32,320 nucleotides of DNA, from NCBI RefSeq assembly GCF_019192735.1, contig NZ_JAHTKP010000078.1, positions 1-32,320 of the forward strand, given 5' to 3'. Source of the stretch: Kitasatospora aureofaciens (GTDB lineage: Bacteria > Actinomycetota > Actinomycetes > Streptomycetales > Streptomycetaceae). The position numbers were made by a program, and so were the translations under genes. The notes under the pieces were generated by a model. That model saw only the letters and a list, made by a program, of their open reading frames with translations. It had not been told where the DNA came from and did no database searches. Each line of letters starts with the position of its first letter. Position 1 is the stretch's first letter. This document shows, piece after piece, positions 14,852 through 23,467 of the stretch.

Positions 14852-17722
14852 GTGACAGACACCACGAGCGGTTCCGCACGCGGGTCGAAGTCCGACAAGA
14901 CCGCGGCCAAGGCTGCCGGGAAGGCCCCCAAGGGCGGTCTGCGGATCGAGCGCATCTACACCACCCCTGGCGTACACCCGTACGACGAGGTCCGCTGGGA
15001 GCGGCGCGACGTCGTCATGACCAACTGGCGCGACGGGTCGATCAACTTCGAGCAGCGCGGCGTGGAGTTCCCCGACTTCTGGTCGGTCAACGCCGTCAAC
15101 ATCGTCACGTCCAAGTACTTCCGCGGCGCCGTCGGCACCCCGCAGCGCGAGTGGAGCCTCAAGCAGATCATCGACCGCGTGGTGCTCACCTACCGCGCCG
15201 CCGGTGAGAAGAACGGCTACTTCGCCACCAAGGACGACGCCGAGATCTTCGAGCACGAGCTGACCCACGCCCTCCTCCACCAGGTGTTCAGCTTCAACTC
15301 GCCGGTCTGGTTCAACGTCGGCACCAAGCAGCCCCAGCAGGTCAGCGCCTGCTTCATCCTGGCCGTCGACGACTCCATGGAGTCGATCCTCGACTGGTAC
15401 AAGGAAGAGGGCATGATCTTCAAGGGCGGCTCCGGCGCCGGCCTCAACCTCTCCCGCATCCGGTCCTCGAAGGAGCTGCTGTCCTCCGGCGGCAACGCCT
15501 CCGGCCCGGTCTCCTTCATGCGCGGCGCCGACGCCTCCGCCGGCACCATCAAGTCCGGCGGCGCCACCCGCCGGGCGGCCAAGATGGTCGTCCTCGACGT
15601 CGACCACCCGGACGTCGAGGCCTTCATCGAGACCAAGGTGAAGGAGGAGGAGAAGATCCGCGCCCTGCGCGACGCGGGCTTCGACATGGACCTCGGCGGC
15701 GACGACATCACGTCCGTCCAGTACCAGAACGCCAACAACTCCGTCCGCGTCTCGGACGAATTCATGACCGCCGTCGAGAACGGCACCGAATTCGGCCTGC
15801 GCGCCCGGATGACCGGTGAGGTCATCGAGACCGTCGACGCCAAGAAGCTGTTCCGCAAGATGGCCGAGGCCGCCTGGGCCTGCGCCGACCCCGGAATCCA
15901 GTACGACTCCACCATCAACCACTGGCACACCTGCCCGGAGTCCGGCCGCATCAACGCGTCCAACCCCTGCTCCGAGTACATGCACCTGGACAACTCCAGC
16001 TGCAACCTCGCCTCGCTGAACCTGATGAAGTTCCTGCGCGACGATGACTCATTCGACGGCGCCACCTTCGCCAAGGTCGTCGAGCTGGTCATCACCGCGA
16101 TGGACATCTCCATCTGCTTCGCCGACTTCCCGACCGAGAAGATCGGCGAGACCACCCGCGCCTTCCGCCAGCTCGGCATCGGCTATGCCAACCTCGGCGC
16201 CCTGCTGATGGCCACCGGCCACGCCTACGACAGCGAGGGCGGCCGCGCCCTGGCCGGCGCCATCACCTCCCTGATGACCGGCACCGCCTACCGCCGTGGC
16301 GCCGAACTCGCCGGCGTCGTCGGCCCGTACGACGGCTACGCCCGCAACGCTGCCCCGCACCAGCGGGTCATGAAGCAGCACGCGGACGCCTCGGCCGTCG
16401 CCGTCTCGCTCGACGACCTGGACGCCCCGGTCTGGGCCGCGGCCAACGACACCTGGCAGGACGTGCTGCGCATCGGTGCGCAGAACGGTTTCCGCAACGC
16501 CCAGGCCTCGGTGCTCGCCCCCACCGGCACCATCGGCCTGATGATGGACTGCGACACCACCGGTGTCGAGCCGGACCTGGCCCTGGTCAAGTTCAAGAAG
16601 CTCGTCGGCGGCGGCTCCATGCAGATCGTCAACGGCACCGTGCCGCGCGCCCTCAAGCGCCTCGGCTACCAGGACGAGCAGATCGAGGCGATCGTCGCCC
16701 ACATCGCCGAGCACGGCAACGTCGTCGACGCGCCGGGCCTCAAGGCCGAGCACTACGAGGTGTTCGACTGCGCGATGGGCGAGCGCTCCATCTCGCCGAT
16801 GGGGCACGTGCGGATGATGTCGGCGATCCAGCCGTGGATCTCGGGCGCCATCTCCAAGACGGTCAACATGCCTGCCAGCGCGACCGTCGAGGACGTCGAG
16901 GAGATCTACTTCGAGGCGTGGAAGATGGGCGTCAAGGCGCTCGCCATCTACCGCGAAAACTCCAAGGTCGGCCAGCCGCTCTCGGCCAAGAAGAAGAACG
17001 AGAAGGTCGAGGAGGCCCCGGCCGCCGCCGCGGTCGAGAAGGTCGTCGAGTACCGCCCGGTCCGCAAGCGCCTGCCCAAGGGCCGTCCGGGCATCACCAC
17101 CTCCTTCACGGTCGGTGGCGCCGAGGGCTACATGACCGCCAACTCCTACCCGGACGACGGCCTCGGCGAGGTCTTCCTCAAGATGTCCAAGCAGGGCTCG
17201 ACCCTCGCGGGCATGATGGACGCCTTCTCCATCGCCGTCTCGGTCGGCCTGCAGTACGGCGTGCCGCTGGAGACCTACGTCTCGAAGTTCACCAACATGC
17301 GCTTCGAGCCGGCCGGTCTGACCGACGACCCGGACGTGCGGATGGCGCAGTCGATCGTCGACTACATCTTCCGCCGCCTGGCGCTGGACTTCCTGCCGTT
17401 CGAGACCCGCTCGGCGCTAGGCATCCACTCCGTCGAGGAGCGCCAGCGCCACCTGGAGACGGGCTCCTACGAGCCGCTGGAGGCCGAGGAGCTGGACACC
17501 GAGTCGCTCGCCCAGTCCGCCCCGGTGGTCGCCACCCCGGCCCCCGTCGCCGAGGCGCCCAAGCCGGCCGCGAAGCAGGCCCACAACTCCACGGAGCTGC
17601 TGGAGATCCAGCTCGGCCTCAACGCCGACGCCCCGCTCTGCTTCTCCTGCGGCACCAAGATGCGCCGCGCCGGCAGCTGCTACCTCTGCGAGGGCTGCGG
17701 CTCCACCAGCGGTTGCAGCTGA
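14852..17722 (+). CDS. nrdJ: Adenosylcobalamin-dependent (class II) ribonucleoside-diphosphate reductase
   Basis: A 956-residue class II ribonucleotide reductase, which makes deoxyribonucleotides using a radical generated from adenosylcobalamin and so works with or without oxygen. A Lys/Ala-rich start leads to GLRIERIYTTPGVHPYDEV and the large conserved body: VSACFILAVDDSMESI with a substrate-site Cys, GGSGAGLNLSRIR, ASNPCSEYMHLDNSSCNL with the active-site NPCSE, and LAPTGTIGLMMDCDTTGVEPD. The C-terminal tail is a Cys-rich zinc-finger-like segment (CFSCGTKMRRAGSCYLCEGCG), expected to shuttle reducing equivalents. The GTG at 14852 follows GGAGGAGGAG at 6 bases. It is downstream of its regulator nrdR, with which it is probably cotranscribed. 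Confidence 0.96.
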   Translation: MTDTTSGSARGSKSDKTAAKAAGKAPKGGLRIERIYTTPGVHPYDEVRWERRDVVMTNWRDGSINFEQRGVEFPDFWSVNAVNIVTSKYFRGAVGTPQREWSLKQIIDRVVLTYRAAGEKNGYFATKDDAEIFEHELTHALLHQVFSFNSPVWFNVGTKQPQQVSACFILAVDDSMESILDWYKEEGMIFKGGSGAGLNLSRIRSSKELLSSGGNASGPVSFMRGADASAGTIKSGGATRRAAKMVVLDVDHPDVEAFIETKVKEEEKIRALRDAGFDMDLGGDDITSVQYQNANNSVRVSDEFMTAVENGTEFGLRARMTGEVIETVDAKKLFRKMAEAAWACADPGIQYDSTINHWHTCPESGRINASNPCSEYMHLDNSSCNLASLNLMKFLRDDDSFDGATFAKVVELVITAMDISICFADFPTEKIGETTRAFRQLGIGYANLGALLMATGHAYDSEGGRALAGAITSLMTGTAYRRGAELAGVVGPYDGYARNAAPHQRVMKQHADASAVAVSLDDLDAPVWAAANDTWQDVLRIGAQNGFRNAQASVLAPTGTIGLMMDCDTTGVEPDLALVKFKKLVGGGSMQIVNGTVPRALKRLGYQDEQIEAIVAHIAEHGNVVDAPGLKAEHYEVFDCAMGERSISPMGHVRMMSAIQPWISGAISKTVNMPASATVEDVEEIYFEAWKMGVKALAIYRENSKVGQPLSAKKKNEKVEEAPAAAAVEKVVEYRPVRKRLPKGRPGITTSFTVGGAEGYMTANSYPDDGLGEVFLKMSKQGSTLAGMMDAFSIAVSVGLQYGVPLETYVSKFTNMRFEPAGLTDDPDVRMAQSIVDYIFRRLALDFLPFETRSALGIHSVEERQRHLETGSYEPLEAEELDTESLAQSAPVVATPAPVAEAPKPAAKQAHNSTELLEIQLGLNADAPLCFSCGTKMRRAGSCYLCEGCGSTSGCS

Positions 17723-17770
17723 CACCGCTCGACGCCCGACAATGCTCGGCGCCTGACAACGCTCGACCCC

Positions 17771-17836
17771 GGTTTCCACCCGATGAGGTGAAAACCTGAG
17801 GCGGGGCGAGGACTTCACCGTCCTCGCCCCGCTTTT
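17771..17836 (+). terminator. Terminator of the nrdR-nrdJ operon
   Basis: The main hairpin has a perfect 13-bp stem (17801-17813 and 17820-17832) with loop TTCACC and a TTTT run at 17833-17836, a classical intrinsic terminator. A smaller hairpin with one mismatch (GGTTTCCACC/GGTGAAAACC, 17771-17796) precedes it. Confidence 0.88.
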
Positions 17837-17917
17837 GCGTTCCCGGGGTGCCGATGTCACGGATGGGGGTGCTGGTCGGTCGGCAGGGGGTGAAGGCCGT
17901 CTGACAGGAGTGGATGA

Positions 17918-18682
17918 GTGATGACTGTGCTGGTGACCGGGGCTACGGGGACGTTGGGGCGCGAGGTGGTGCGGCTGTTGGTCGCGCGCGGAGTGGTGGT
18001 GCGCGGGTTGAGCCGGCGGGAGCGCAGTGGCGGGGACGGGGTCGAGTGGGCGGTCGGGGATCTGGTGACCGGGGAGGGGATCGCGGCGGCGGTGGCCGGG
18101 GTGGACGTGGTGATCGACTGCGCGACTGCGGTGGGGAAGAAGGACCTGGTCGCGGTGCGCAACCTGGTGGCGGCGGCCGAGCGGGCGGGGGTGCGGCACC
18201 TGATGTACGTGTCGATCGTCGGGGTGGACCGGGTGCCGCTCGCGTACTACCGGACGAAGCACGCGTGCGAGCAGGTGGTGCGGGAGTCGGGGCTGGGGTG
18301 GACGGTGCTGCGGGCGACGCAGTTCCACGATCTGCTGCTGAAGATCTTCGGTGTCGCGGCGAAGCTCCCGGTGTTCCCGGTGCTGACCGGGGTGCGGTTC
18401 CAGCCGGTGGACGCGCGGGAGGTGGCGGAGCACCTGGTGGAGCTGGCGGGGGAGGAACCCGCGGGGTACGCGCCGGAGGTCGGCGGGCCGCGGGTGCGGA
18501 CGTACCGGGAGCTGGCGGAGGCGTACCTGCGGGCGGCGGGCCGGCGGCGGGTGCTGGTGCCGGTGCGGTTGCCGGGCGCGGTGGGCCGTGAGCTGCGGGC
18601 GGGCGGGAACCTCACGCCGGAGCGTGCGGTGGGGCGGGGGACCTTCGAGGAGGCCTTGGCGGAGCGTTTCGGCACCCGCTGA
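17918..18682 (+). CDS. Atypical SDR / NmrA-like NAD(P)-binding protein
   Basis: A 254-residue Rossmann-fold protein with the nucleotide-binding TGATGTLG near the N-terminus, and VDVVIDCATAVGKKDL followed by RHLMYVSIVGVD. YYRTKHACEQ supplies a YxxxK-like pair. Proteins of this group (atypical SDR, NmrA-like) are NAD(P)H-binding oxidoreductases or redox sensors; the substrate is unknown. The GTG at 17918, 7 bases after AGGAG, is chosen; the ATG at 17921 directly behind it is equally possible. It appears to be a single-gene unit between the nrdJ terminator and the conservon. Its coding strand is visibly G-rich (many ggg, gtg and gcg codons), unlike the C-ending codons of nrdJ before it. Confidence 0.8.
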   Translation: MMTVLVTGATGTLGREVVRLLVARGVVVRGLSRRERSGGDGVEWAVGDLVTGEGIAAAVAGVDVVIDCATAVGKKDLVAVRNLVAAAERAGVRHLMYVSIVGVDRVPLAYYRTKHACEQVVRESGLGWTVLRATQFHDLLLKIFGVAAKLPVFPVLTGVRFQPVDAREVAEHLVELAGEEPAGYAPEVGGPRVRTYRELAEAYLRAAGRRRVLVPVRLPGAVGRELRAGGNLTPERAVGRGTFEEALAERFGTR

Positions 18683-18837
18683 TGTCAACCAGGGTTGATG
18701 CGACGCTGGAAGCCCCGCCGGAGGAGGAGCGGAAGCGGCGCGGCTGGTTCCGAGCGGGGGTGTCCCCGGGGGCGTCCGGCGGTGCGTAGCTCCGGTCGTC
18801 AATCGGTGTGCACGAGGTGAATGAATGAGATTGACCG

Positions 18838-18877
18838 TCAACTGGCCGGTTGAGGCCAATGTCTGAATCGATATGAT
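18838..18877 (+). promoter_or_regulatory. Conservon promoter with overlapping palindrome
   Basis: TTGAGG (18850-18855) and TATGAT (18872-18877) are separated by 16 bases, a good housekeeping-type promoter. The near-perfect 16-bp palindrome TCAACTGGCCGGTTGA (18838-18853) overlaps the -35 and could be an operator. In the 344-bp spacer 18683-19026, a possible upstream open frame starts at 18889, but no separate gene is supported. Confidence 0.6.
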
Positions 18878-19026
18878 CGGCCGATAGCGTGAACCGATCA
18901 GCCGCCCGGAGACGTTTCGCGACGTCGCCCGGGCGGTCTCGTATGCGCCCGAACCACTGTCGACGGCATCCACCGCCGCCGGCCCGCCGCACCCGCCGCC
19001 CGCCGCCGTTGCCGAGGATCGCACCG

Positions 19027-20739
19027 ATGAGAGAAGCCACCAGCCCCGACGGCGGCCCGCGCCGACGCCCCGCGCCGCGCACCGTCGCCCTGACGGCCGC
19101 CGCCGTCCTGCTGGCCGTGGTCGCCGCCCCGGTCGGGATCGGCCGGGCGCTGGGCGCGCACCAGCCGCTGACCGCCCTCGCGGTCGGCGCGGTCGCCGTC
19201 CTCTGGCTGATCGCGGTCGGCCTCGCGGCCGCCGGCACCGAGCGCGCCCGCCGGCTGACCGAGGACCTGGCCGCGCAGCACGACGAGACGATGACGGCAC
19301 TGGTCGTCGCCGGCGCCGCCCGGCAGGCCGAGACCGCCGCCCGCGACGGCGCCTCCTCCGCCCGCGCCGAGCGGGACGCCGCCCGGGCGGAGCAGGCCCG
19401 GGCCGAGGCGGACGTCACGGCCGCGCACGCCGAGCTGGCACGGCTGCGGGCCGAGCTCGACGCCGAGCGGGCGGAGACCGAGGCCGTCCGGGCGGCCGCC
19501 GAGGCCGAGCGCGCCGAACTGGACCGGCTCGCCGACGGCGTCCTGCCCGAGGTGGTGAAGAAGCTGCGCGGCGGCGCGGCCGTGGACAGCGCGCTGGCCG
19601 CCCACCGTACGCACCCCCAGCACGCGCTGCTGCGCGCCGTCGCGGAGGAGGTCGGGCGCGGCGAACGGCTGCGGGCCGCCGCGCTCGCGGTGTGTGCGAC
19701 CGCCGCCGGGCGGGTGCAGGCGCTGGCCACGAGCATGCATGCCGAGCTGCGCGAGATGCAGCACCGGCATGACGAGGAGGTCCTCGGCGACCTGCTGCGG
19801 CTGGACCACTCGACCGCCCAGGCGGGCCGGATGGCCGACAGCATCGCGGTGCTCACCGGCGCCCGGTCGGGCCGCCGCTGGGCAAAGCCGATCGCGGTGG
19901 AGTCGGTGCTGCGCGGCGCGCTCGGCCGGATCGGCGCCTACCAGCGGGTCCGGCTGCACAACGCCAGCACCGCCGCGGTCGCCGGGTTCGCGGCCGAGGG
20001 CGTGATGCACGCGCTGGCCGAACTGCTCGACAACGCCACCAACTTCTCCGCCCCGCCGGCCGAGGTGCACGTCTACGTCGAGGAGGTGCCGGCCGGGCTG
20101 GCGATCACCGTCGAGGACAGCGGGCTGGGGCTGAGCGAAAGTTGGCTGCGCCGGGCCGAACGGGCCGTCTCCGCCGAGCCGTTGGACCTCACCACGCTCT
20201 CGGCCGGGACGCGGCTGGGCCTCGCGGTGGTCGGCGCGCTGGCGCGCAAGCACGGGCTGCAGATCTCGTTCCGGCCGTCGGCGCGCGGGGGTACGGGGGT
20301 GGTGATGCTGATTCCGCAGCAGCTGGTCACGCACCCCGCTCCGGCGCTCGCCACTGTTCCCGAGCCCGTCGCAGAGGTGGCACGCCCCGCGCTCACCTCC
20401 GCACGCCCAGCGCCCGTCCCGCTGCCGCTCGCGCCCGCCGCCCCGGTGGTCCCGGCGCAGGCCGCACCCGCCGTCCCCGCGCCGCTGCCGCCCGCGCCCG
20501 CCCGGCTCACCGAGAGCGGCCTGCCGCAGCGCCGCCGCGGGCAGACGCTCACCACCGCGGCCCCGCCGACAGCCGCCCCGGCCGCGAAGCCCGTCCGCAC
20601 TGACGCCTCGACCGCCGCCGCCCGCTTCGGGGCGTTCCGCCGGGCAGCCCAGCAGACGGCCACCTCCGCGGAAACCCCGCCGACCACGGACACCGACACC
20701 ACGCCCGACGCTTCCCCCGTCACCGAGAAGGACTCCTGA
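19027..20739 (+). CDS. cvnA: Conservon sensor-kinase-like protein CvnA
   Basis: A 570-residue membrane protein. Two hydrophobic helices in the first ~70 residues (TVALTAAAVLLAVVA and LTALAVGAVAVLWLIAVG) are followed by a long Ala/Glu/Arg coiled coil (about residues 95-180). A DHp-like helix has RLDHSTAQAGRMAD with His261. The GHKL ATPase domain has the N box ELLDNATNF (332-340), G1 VEDSGLGLS and G2 RLGLAVVGALARKHG. The last ~130 residues are Pro/Ala-rich. No receiver-domain partner is encoded nearby; CvnA-type proteins are thought to work with the small CvnB-D proteins as a membrane-bound signalling complex. The ATG at 19027 follows GAGGA at 8 bases; an upstream in-frame start at 18889 would add 46 Arg/Pro-rich residues and is less likely. 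Its stop overlaps the cvnB start. Confidence 0.88.
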   Translation: MREATSPDGGPRRRPAPRTVALTAAAVLLAVVAAPVGIGRALGAHQPLTALAVGAVAVLWLIAVGLAAAGTERARRLTEDLAAQHDETMTALVVAGAARQAETAARDGASSARAERDAARAEQARAEADVTAAHAELARLRAELDAERAETEAVRAAAEAERAELDRLADGVLPEVVKKLRGGAAVDSALAAHRTHPQHALLRAVAEEVGRGERLRAAALAVCATAAGRVQALATSMHAELREMQHRHDEEVLGDLLRLDHSTAQAGRMADSIAVLTGARSGRRWAKPIAVESVLRGALGRIGAYQRVRLHNASTAAVAGFAAEGVMHALAELLDNATNFSAPPAEVHVYVEEVPAGLAITVEDSGLGLSESWLRRAERAVSAEPLDLTTLSAGTRLGLAVVGALARKHGLQISFRPSARGGTGVVMLIPQQLVTHPAPALATVPEPVAEVARPALTSARPAPVPLPLAPAAPVVPAQAAPAVPAPLPPAPARLTESGLPQRRRGQTLTTAAPPTAAPAAKPVRTDASTAAARFGAFRRAAQQTATSAETPPTTDTDTTPDASPVTEKDS

Positions 20740-21176
20740 TGAGCAGCGCCACCGACCGTGACCTCGACTGGCTGTTGGAAAACCTGCTGACCGCCACCCC
20801 CGGCACCCGGCACGCCCTGGTGCTCTCCGCCGACGGCCTCAAGCTCTGCCACACCGCGGGCCTCGGCGCCGACCAGGCCGACCAACTGGCCGCGATCGCC
20901 TCCGGCCTGCAGAGCCTGGCGCACGGCGCGTCGATCGAGTTCGGCGACGGCAGCGGCGGCGTCCGGCAGTCGATGACCGAGTTCCACGGCGGCATCCTGT
21001 GCATCGTGGCGGCCGGCGAGGGCGCGCACCTGGCCGTGGTGACGGACGACGACGCGGACGTGGGCGTGATCGGCCACAACATGCACGGCCTGATCGAGCA
21101 GATCGGCGTCCACCTCAGCGCGCCCGCGCGGGGCGAGGGCGAGGACACCGGGACGCACGAGAGCGCCCACGCATGA
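20739..21176 (+). CDS. cvnB: Roadblock/LC7-domain protein CvnB
   Basis: A 145-residue roadblock/LC7 protein (DLDWLLENLLTATPGTRHALVLSADGLKL ... HGGILCIVAAGEGAHLAVV, quoted in parts). In this family such proteins dimerise and act as regulators or GAP-like partners of small GTPases, here CvnD. The ATG overlaps the cvnA TGA by one base (TGATG), and the gene overlaps cvnC by four bases, so the conservon is translationally coupled. The length and order kinase-roadblock-DUF742-GTPase are typical of Streptomyces conservons. Confidence 0.92.
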   Translation: MSSATDRDLDWLLENLLTATPGTRHALVLSADGLKLCHTAGLGADQADQLAAIASGLQSLAHGASIEFGDGSGGVRQSMTEFHGGILCIVAAGEGAHLAVVTDDDADVGVIGHNMHGLIEQIGVHLSAPARGEGEDTGTHESAHA

Positions 21177-21541
21177 GCAGCGGGCCGGTCCTGCCGGGCC
21201 GGGACGACGACCCGGACCGCCTCTACACGATCACCCGGGGTCGCAGCCGCTCCCCGGAGAACGCCTTCGACCTGGTCACCCTGATCGTCGCCGAGCGGGA
21301 GCCGGCGCCGGGCATGCAGTCGGAGCACGTCCGCATCCTGCGGATGTGCGAGGCCCCGACCGCCGTCGTGGAGGTCGCCGCGGAGCTGGCGCTGCCGGTC
21401 TCGGTGGTGAAGATCCTGCTCGGCGATCTGCTGGAGACCGGGGCGATCACCGCCCGCCACCCCCGGTTCGCGCCGAACAAGGCCCGGCTGCCCGATCTCG
21501 ACACGCTGAAGCAGGTGCTGCATGGCCTCCAACGGCTCTGA
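21173..21541 (+). CDS. cvnC: DUF742 protein CvnC
   Basis: A 122-residue DUF742 protein: LYTITRGRSRSPENAFDLVTLI, then a winged-helix-like stretch PTAVVEVAAELALPVSVVKILLGDLLETGAI, and the C-terminal LDTLKQVLHGLQRL. The winged-helix character suggests nucleic-acid or protein binding; the biochemical role is not established. The ATG at 21173 overlaps the cvnB stop (ATGA). An in-frame upstream extension (from 20999) lies inside cvnB and is rejected. It overlaps the next gene by 20 bases. Confidence 0.92.
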   Translation: MSSGPVLPGRDDDPDRLYTITRGRSRSPENAFDLVTLIVAEREPAPGMQSEHVRILRMCEAPTAVVEVAAELALPVSVVKILLGDLLETGAITARHPRFAPNKARLPDLDTLKQVLHGLQRL

Positions 21542-22226
21542 CCTCGCGCCCGCCACCGGACGCACCCCGCTCCAGGCGACCGCCGACAACGCGCTGAAGA
21601 TCGTCGTGGTCGGCGGCTTCGGGGCCGGCAAGACCACGCTGGTCGGCTCGGTCAGCGAGATCCGTCCGCTGAACACCGAGGAGGTCATGACCAAGGCGGG
21701 CGAGGGCATCGACCCGGCCGGCGCCTGGGGCAAGCGCTCCACCACGGTCGCGTTCGACTTCGGCCGGATCACGCTCTCCGCCAGCCAGGTGCTGTACCTG
21801 TTCGGCGCGCCCGGGCAGGAACGTTTCTGGTTCCTCTGGGACCGCCTGTTCAGCGGCGCGCTCGGCGCGGTCGTCCTGGTGGACACCCGGCGGCTGGAGG
21901 ACTCCTGGTACGCCATCGACCGGCTGGAGCACCACGGCACGCCGTTCATCGTGGCCCGCAACAACTTCGGCGAGCCCGGCCACACCCTGGATCAGGTCCG
22001 CGAGGCCCTCGACCTGCCCGCCGAGGTGCCGCTGGTGGACTGCGACGCCCGGGACCGGGAGTCCAGCAAGCGGGTGCTGATCGAGCTGGTCCGCCACCTG
22101 GCCGCCCTCGCGGAGGCGCAGGCCCCCGCCCGCGCCGAGGTCGAAAGGGTCCGCGTCGAGGACGACCCGGCCTCCGCCGAGCCCGAAGCCCCCGTCACCC
22201 CGGAGTACGAGGAGAGCACCCCGTGA
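21522..22226 (+). CDS. cvnD: Conservon Ras-like GTPase CvnD
   Basis: A 234-residue small GTPase of the conservon/MglA-like type. The P-loop GGFGAGKT is at residues 31-38, followed by a switch-like RPLNTEEVMT with STTVAFDFG and the G3-like LFGAPGQERFWFLWDRL. The G4 position reads VARNNFGEP, with no NKxD; loss of canonical G4 is usual in this group. The last ~30 residues are Glu/Ala-rich. It is expected to switch between GDP and GTP under the control of CvnB. Its stop overlaps the GTG of the first P450 (GTGA), which ties the P450 to the conservon. Confidence 0.92.
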   Translation: MASNGSDLAPATGRTPLQATADNALKIVVVGGFGAGKTTLVGSVSEIRPLNTEEVMTKAGEGIDPAGAWGKRSTTVAFDFGRITLSASQVLYLFGAPGQERFWFLWDRLFSGALGAVVLVDTRRLEDSWYAIDRLEHHGTPFIVARNNFGEPGHTLDQVREALDLPAEVPLVDCDARDRESSKRVLIELVRHLAALAEAQAPARAEVERVRVEDDPASAEPEAPVTPEYEESTP

Positions 22227-23467
22227 CCCAGCCCGCCGCCACCCCGCCTCCGGGCTGCCCGGCGCACGCCGGCGCCACGCCGCTGTACGGGCCGCGCTTC
22301 CAGACCGACCCCGCCCAGCTCTACCGCGAGCTGCGCGCCACGCACGGCCCGGTCGCCCCGGTCGAGCTGGCCGGCGGCGTCCCCGCCTGGCTGGTCATCG
22401 GCTACCGCGAGCTCCAGCTGGTGACCGGCCAGCCGCAGCTGTTCGGCCGCGACTCCAGCCGCTGGCACGCCTGGGCCACCCTGCCCGCCGACTGGCCGCT
22501 GAAGCCGATGATGGCGCCCGTGCCCTCGATGCTCTACACCGAGGGCGAGGAGCACGTCCGCCGTTCCCGGGCGGTCACCGACGCGCTGGCCGCGATCGAC
22601 CCGTACGAGCTGCGCAAGCACGGCGAGGAGATCGCCGACCGGCTGATCGACGAGTTCGCCGGCCGCGGCGAGGCGGACCTGGTCGCCGAGTACGCGCACC
22701 GGATGCCGCTGCTGGTGCTGTGCCGGGTGCTCGGCCTGGACGAGGAGCAGGCGCCGGAGCTGGTCGACGCGGTGCTCACCATGCTGGACGGCGGCCCGGA
22801 CGCGCCGGCCGGCGCCCAGCGGCTGCTGGAGCTGATGCTCGCCGTGGTCCGGGAGAAGGCCGAGCACCCGGGCGGCGACGTGGCCTCGCGGATGCTGGCG
22901 CACCCGGCCGGGCTGACGCACGACGAGATCATGCGCGACCTGCGGGTCCTGCTGATCTCCGGGCACCAGCCGAGCTCGTACTGGATCTCCAACGCGCTGC
23001 GGCTGATGCTCACCGACGAGCGGTTCTCCGCCTCGCTCTCCGGCGGCCGGCGCAGCGTCGGTCAGGCGCTCAACGAGGCGCTCTGGGAGGACACCCCGAT
23101 CCAGATCTTCGCCGGCCGCTGGGCGGTCCGGGACACCCAGCTGGGCGGCCAGCGGATCGCCGCCGGGGACATGGTCCTGCTGGGCATGGCCGGGGCGAAC
23201 GCGGACCCGTCGGTGCGGCAGCCGGACGGTCGCCCGGCCGAGGGCAACCGGGCGCACATGAGCTACTCGTACGGCGAGCACGGCTGCCCGTTCCCCGCCC
23301 AGGAGGCGGCGGAGGTGATCGCCACCACCGCGATCGAGGTGCTGCTGGACCGGCTGCCGGACCTGCGGCTCGCGGCGGCCGAGCACGCGCTGGTGTGGCG
23401 GCCGTCGGCGTGGGTGCGCGGTCTGGTGGCGCTGCCCGTCTCGTTCACCCCGGGCCACCCGGTCTGA
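22223..23467 (+). CDS. CYP157-like cytochrome P450 lacking the ExxR motif
   Basis: A 414-residue P450-fold protein with unusual core motifs. The heme-ligand loop is SYGEHGCPFPAQEA with Cys355 retained, but the usual Gly after it is Pro356-Phe357. The K-helix reads NEALW: Glu285 is present, but Trp288 stands where the invariant Arg should be. In the I-helix the AGxET acid-alcohol pair is replaced by SGHQPSS (247-253). This is the signature I know from the CYP157 family of Streptomyces, whose genes sit at the end of conservons and precede CYP154 genes. Whether such proteins oxidise a substrate is uncertain; a regulatory or partner role is possible. The GTG start overlaps the cvnD stop. Confidence 0.88.
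   Translation: MTQPAATPPPGCPAHAGATPLYGPRFQTDPAQLYRELRATHGPVAPVELAGGVPAWLVIGYRELQLVTGQPQLFGRDSSRWHAWATLPADWPLKPMMAPVPSMLYTEGEEHVRRSRAVTDALAAIDPYELRKHGEEIADRLIDEFAGRGEADLVAEYAHRMPLLVLCRVLGLDEEQAPELVDAVLTMLDGGPDAPAGAQRLLELMLAVVREKAEHPGGDVASRMLAHPAGLTHDEIMRDLRVLLISGHQPSSYWISNALRLMLTDERFSASLSGGRRSVGQALNEALWEDTPIQIFAGRWAVRDTQLGGQRIAAGDMVLLGMAGANADPSVRQPDGRPAEGNRAHMSYSYGEHGCPFPAQEAAEVIATTAIEVLLDRLPDLRLAAAEHALVWRPSAWVRGLVALPVSFTPGHPV

Noticed and set aside
18889..19026. N-terminal extension of CvnA from the upstream GTG
   Set aside because: The 46 residues are Arg/Pro-rich, unlike a membrane-protein N-terminus, and GAGGA lies correctly placed before the ATG at 19027.
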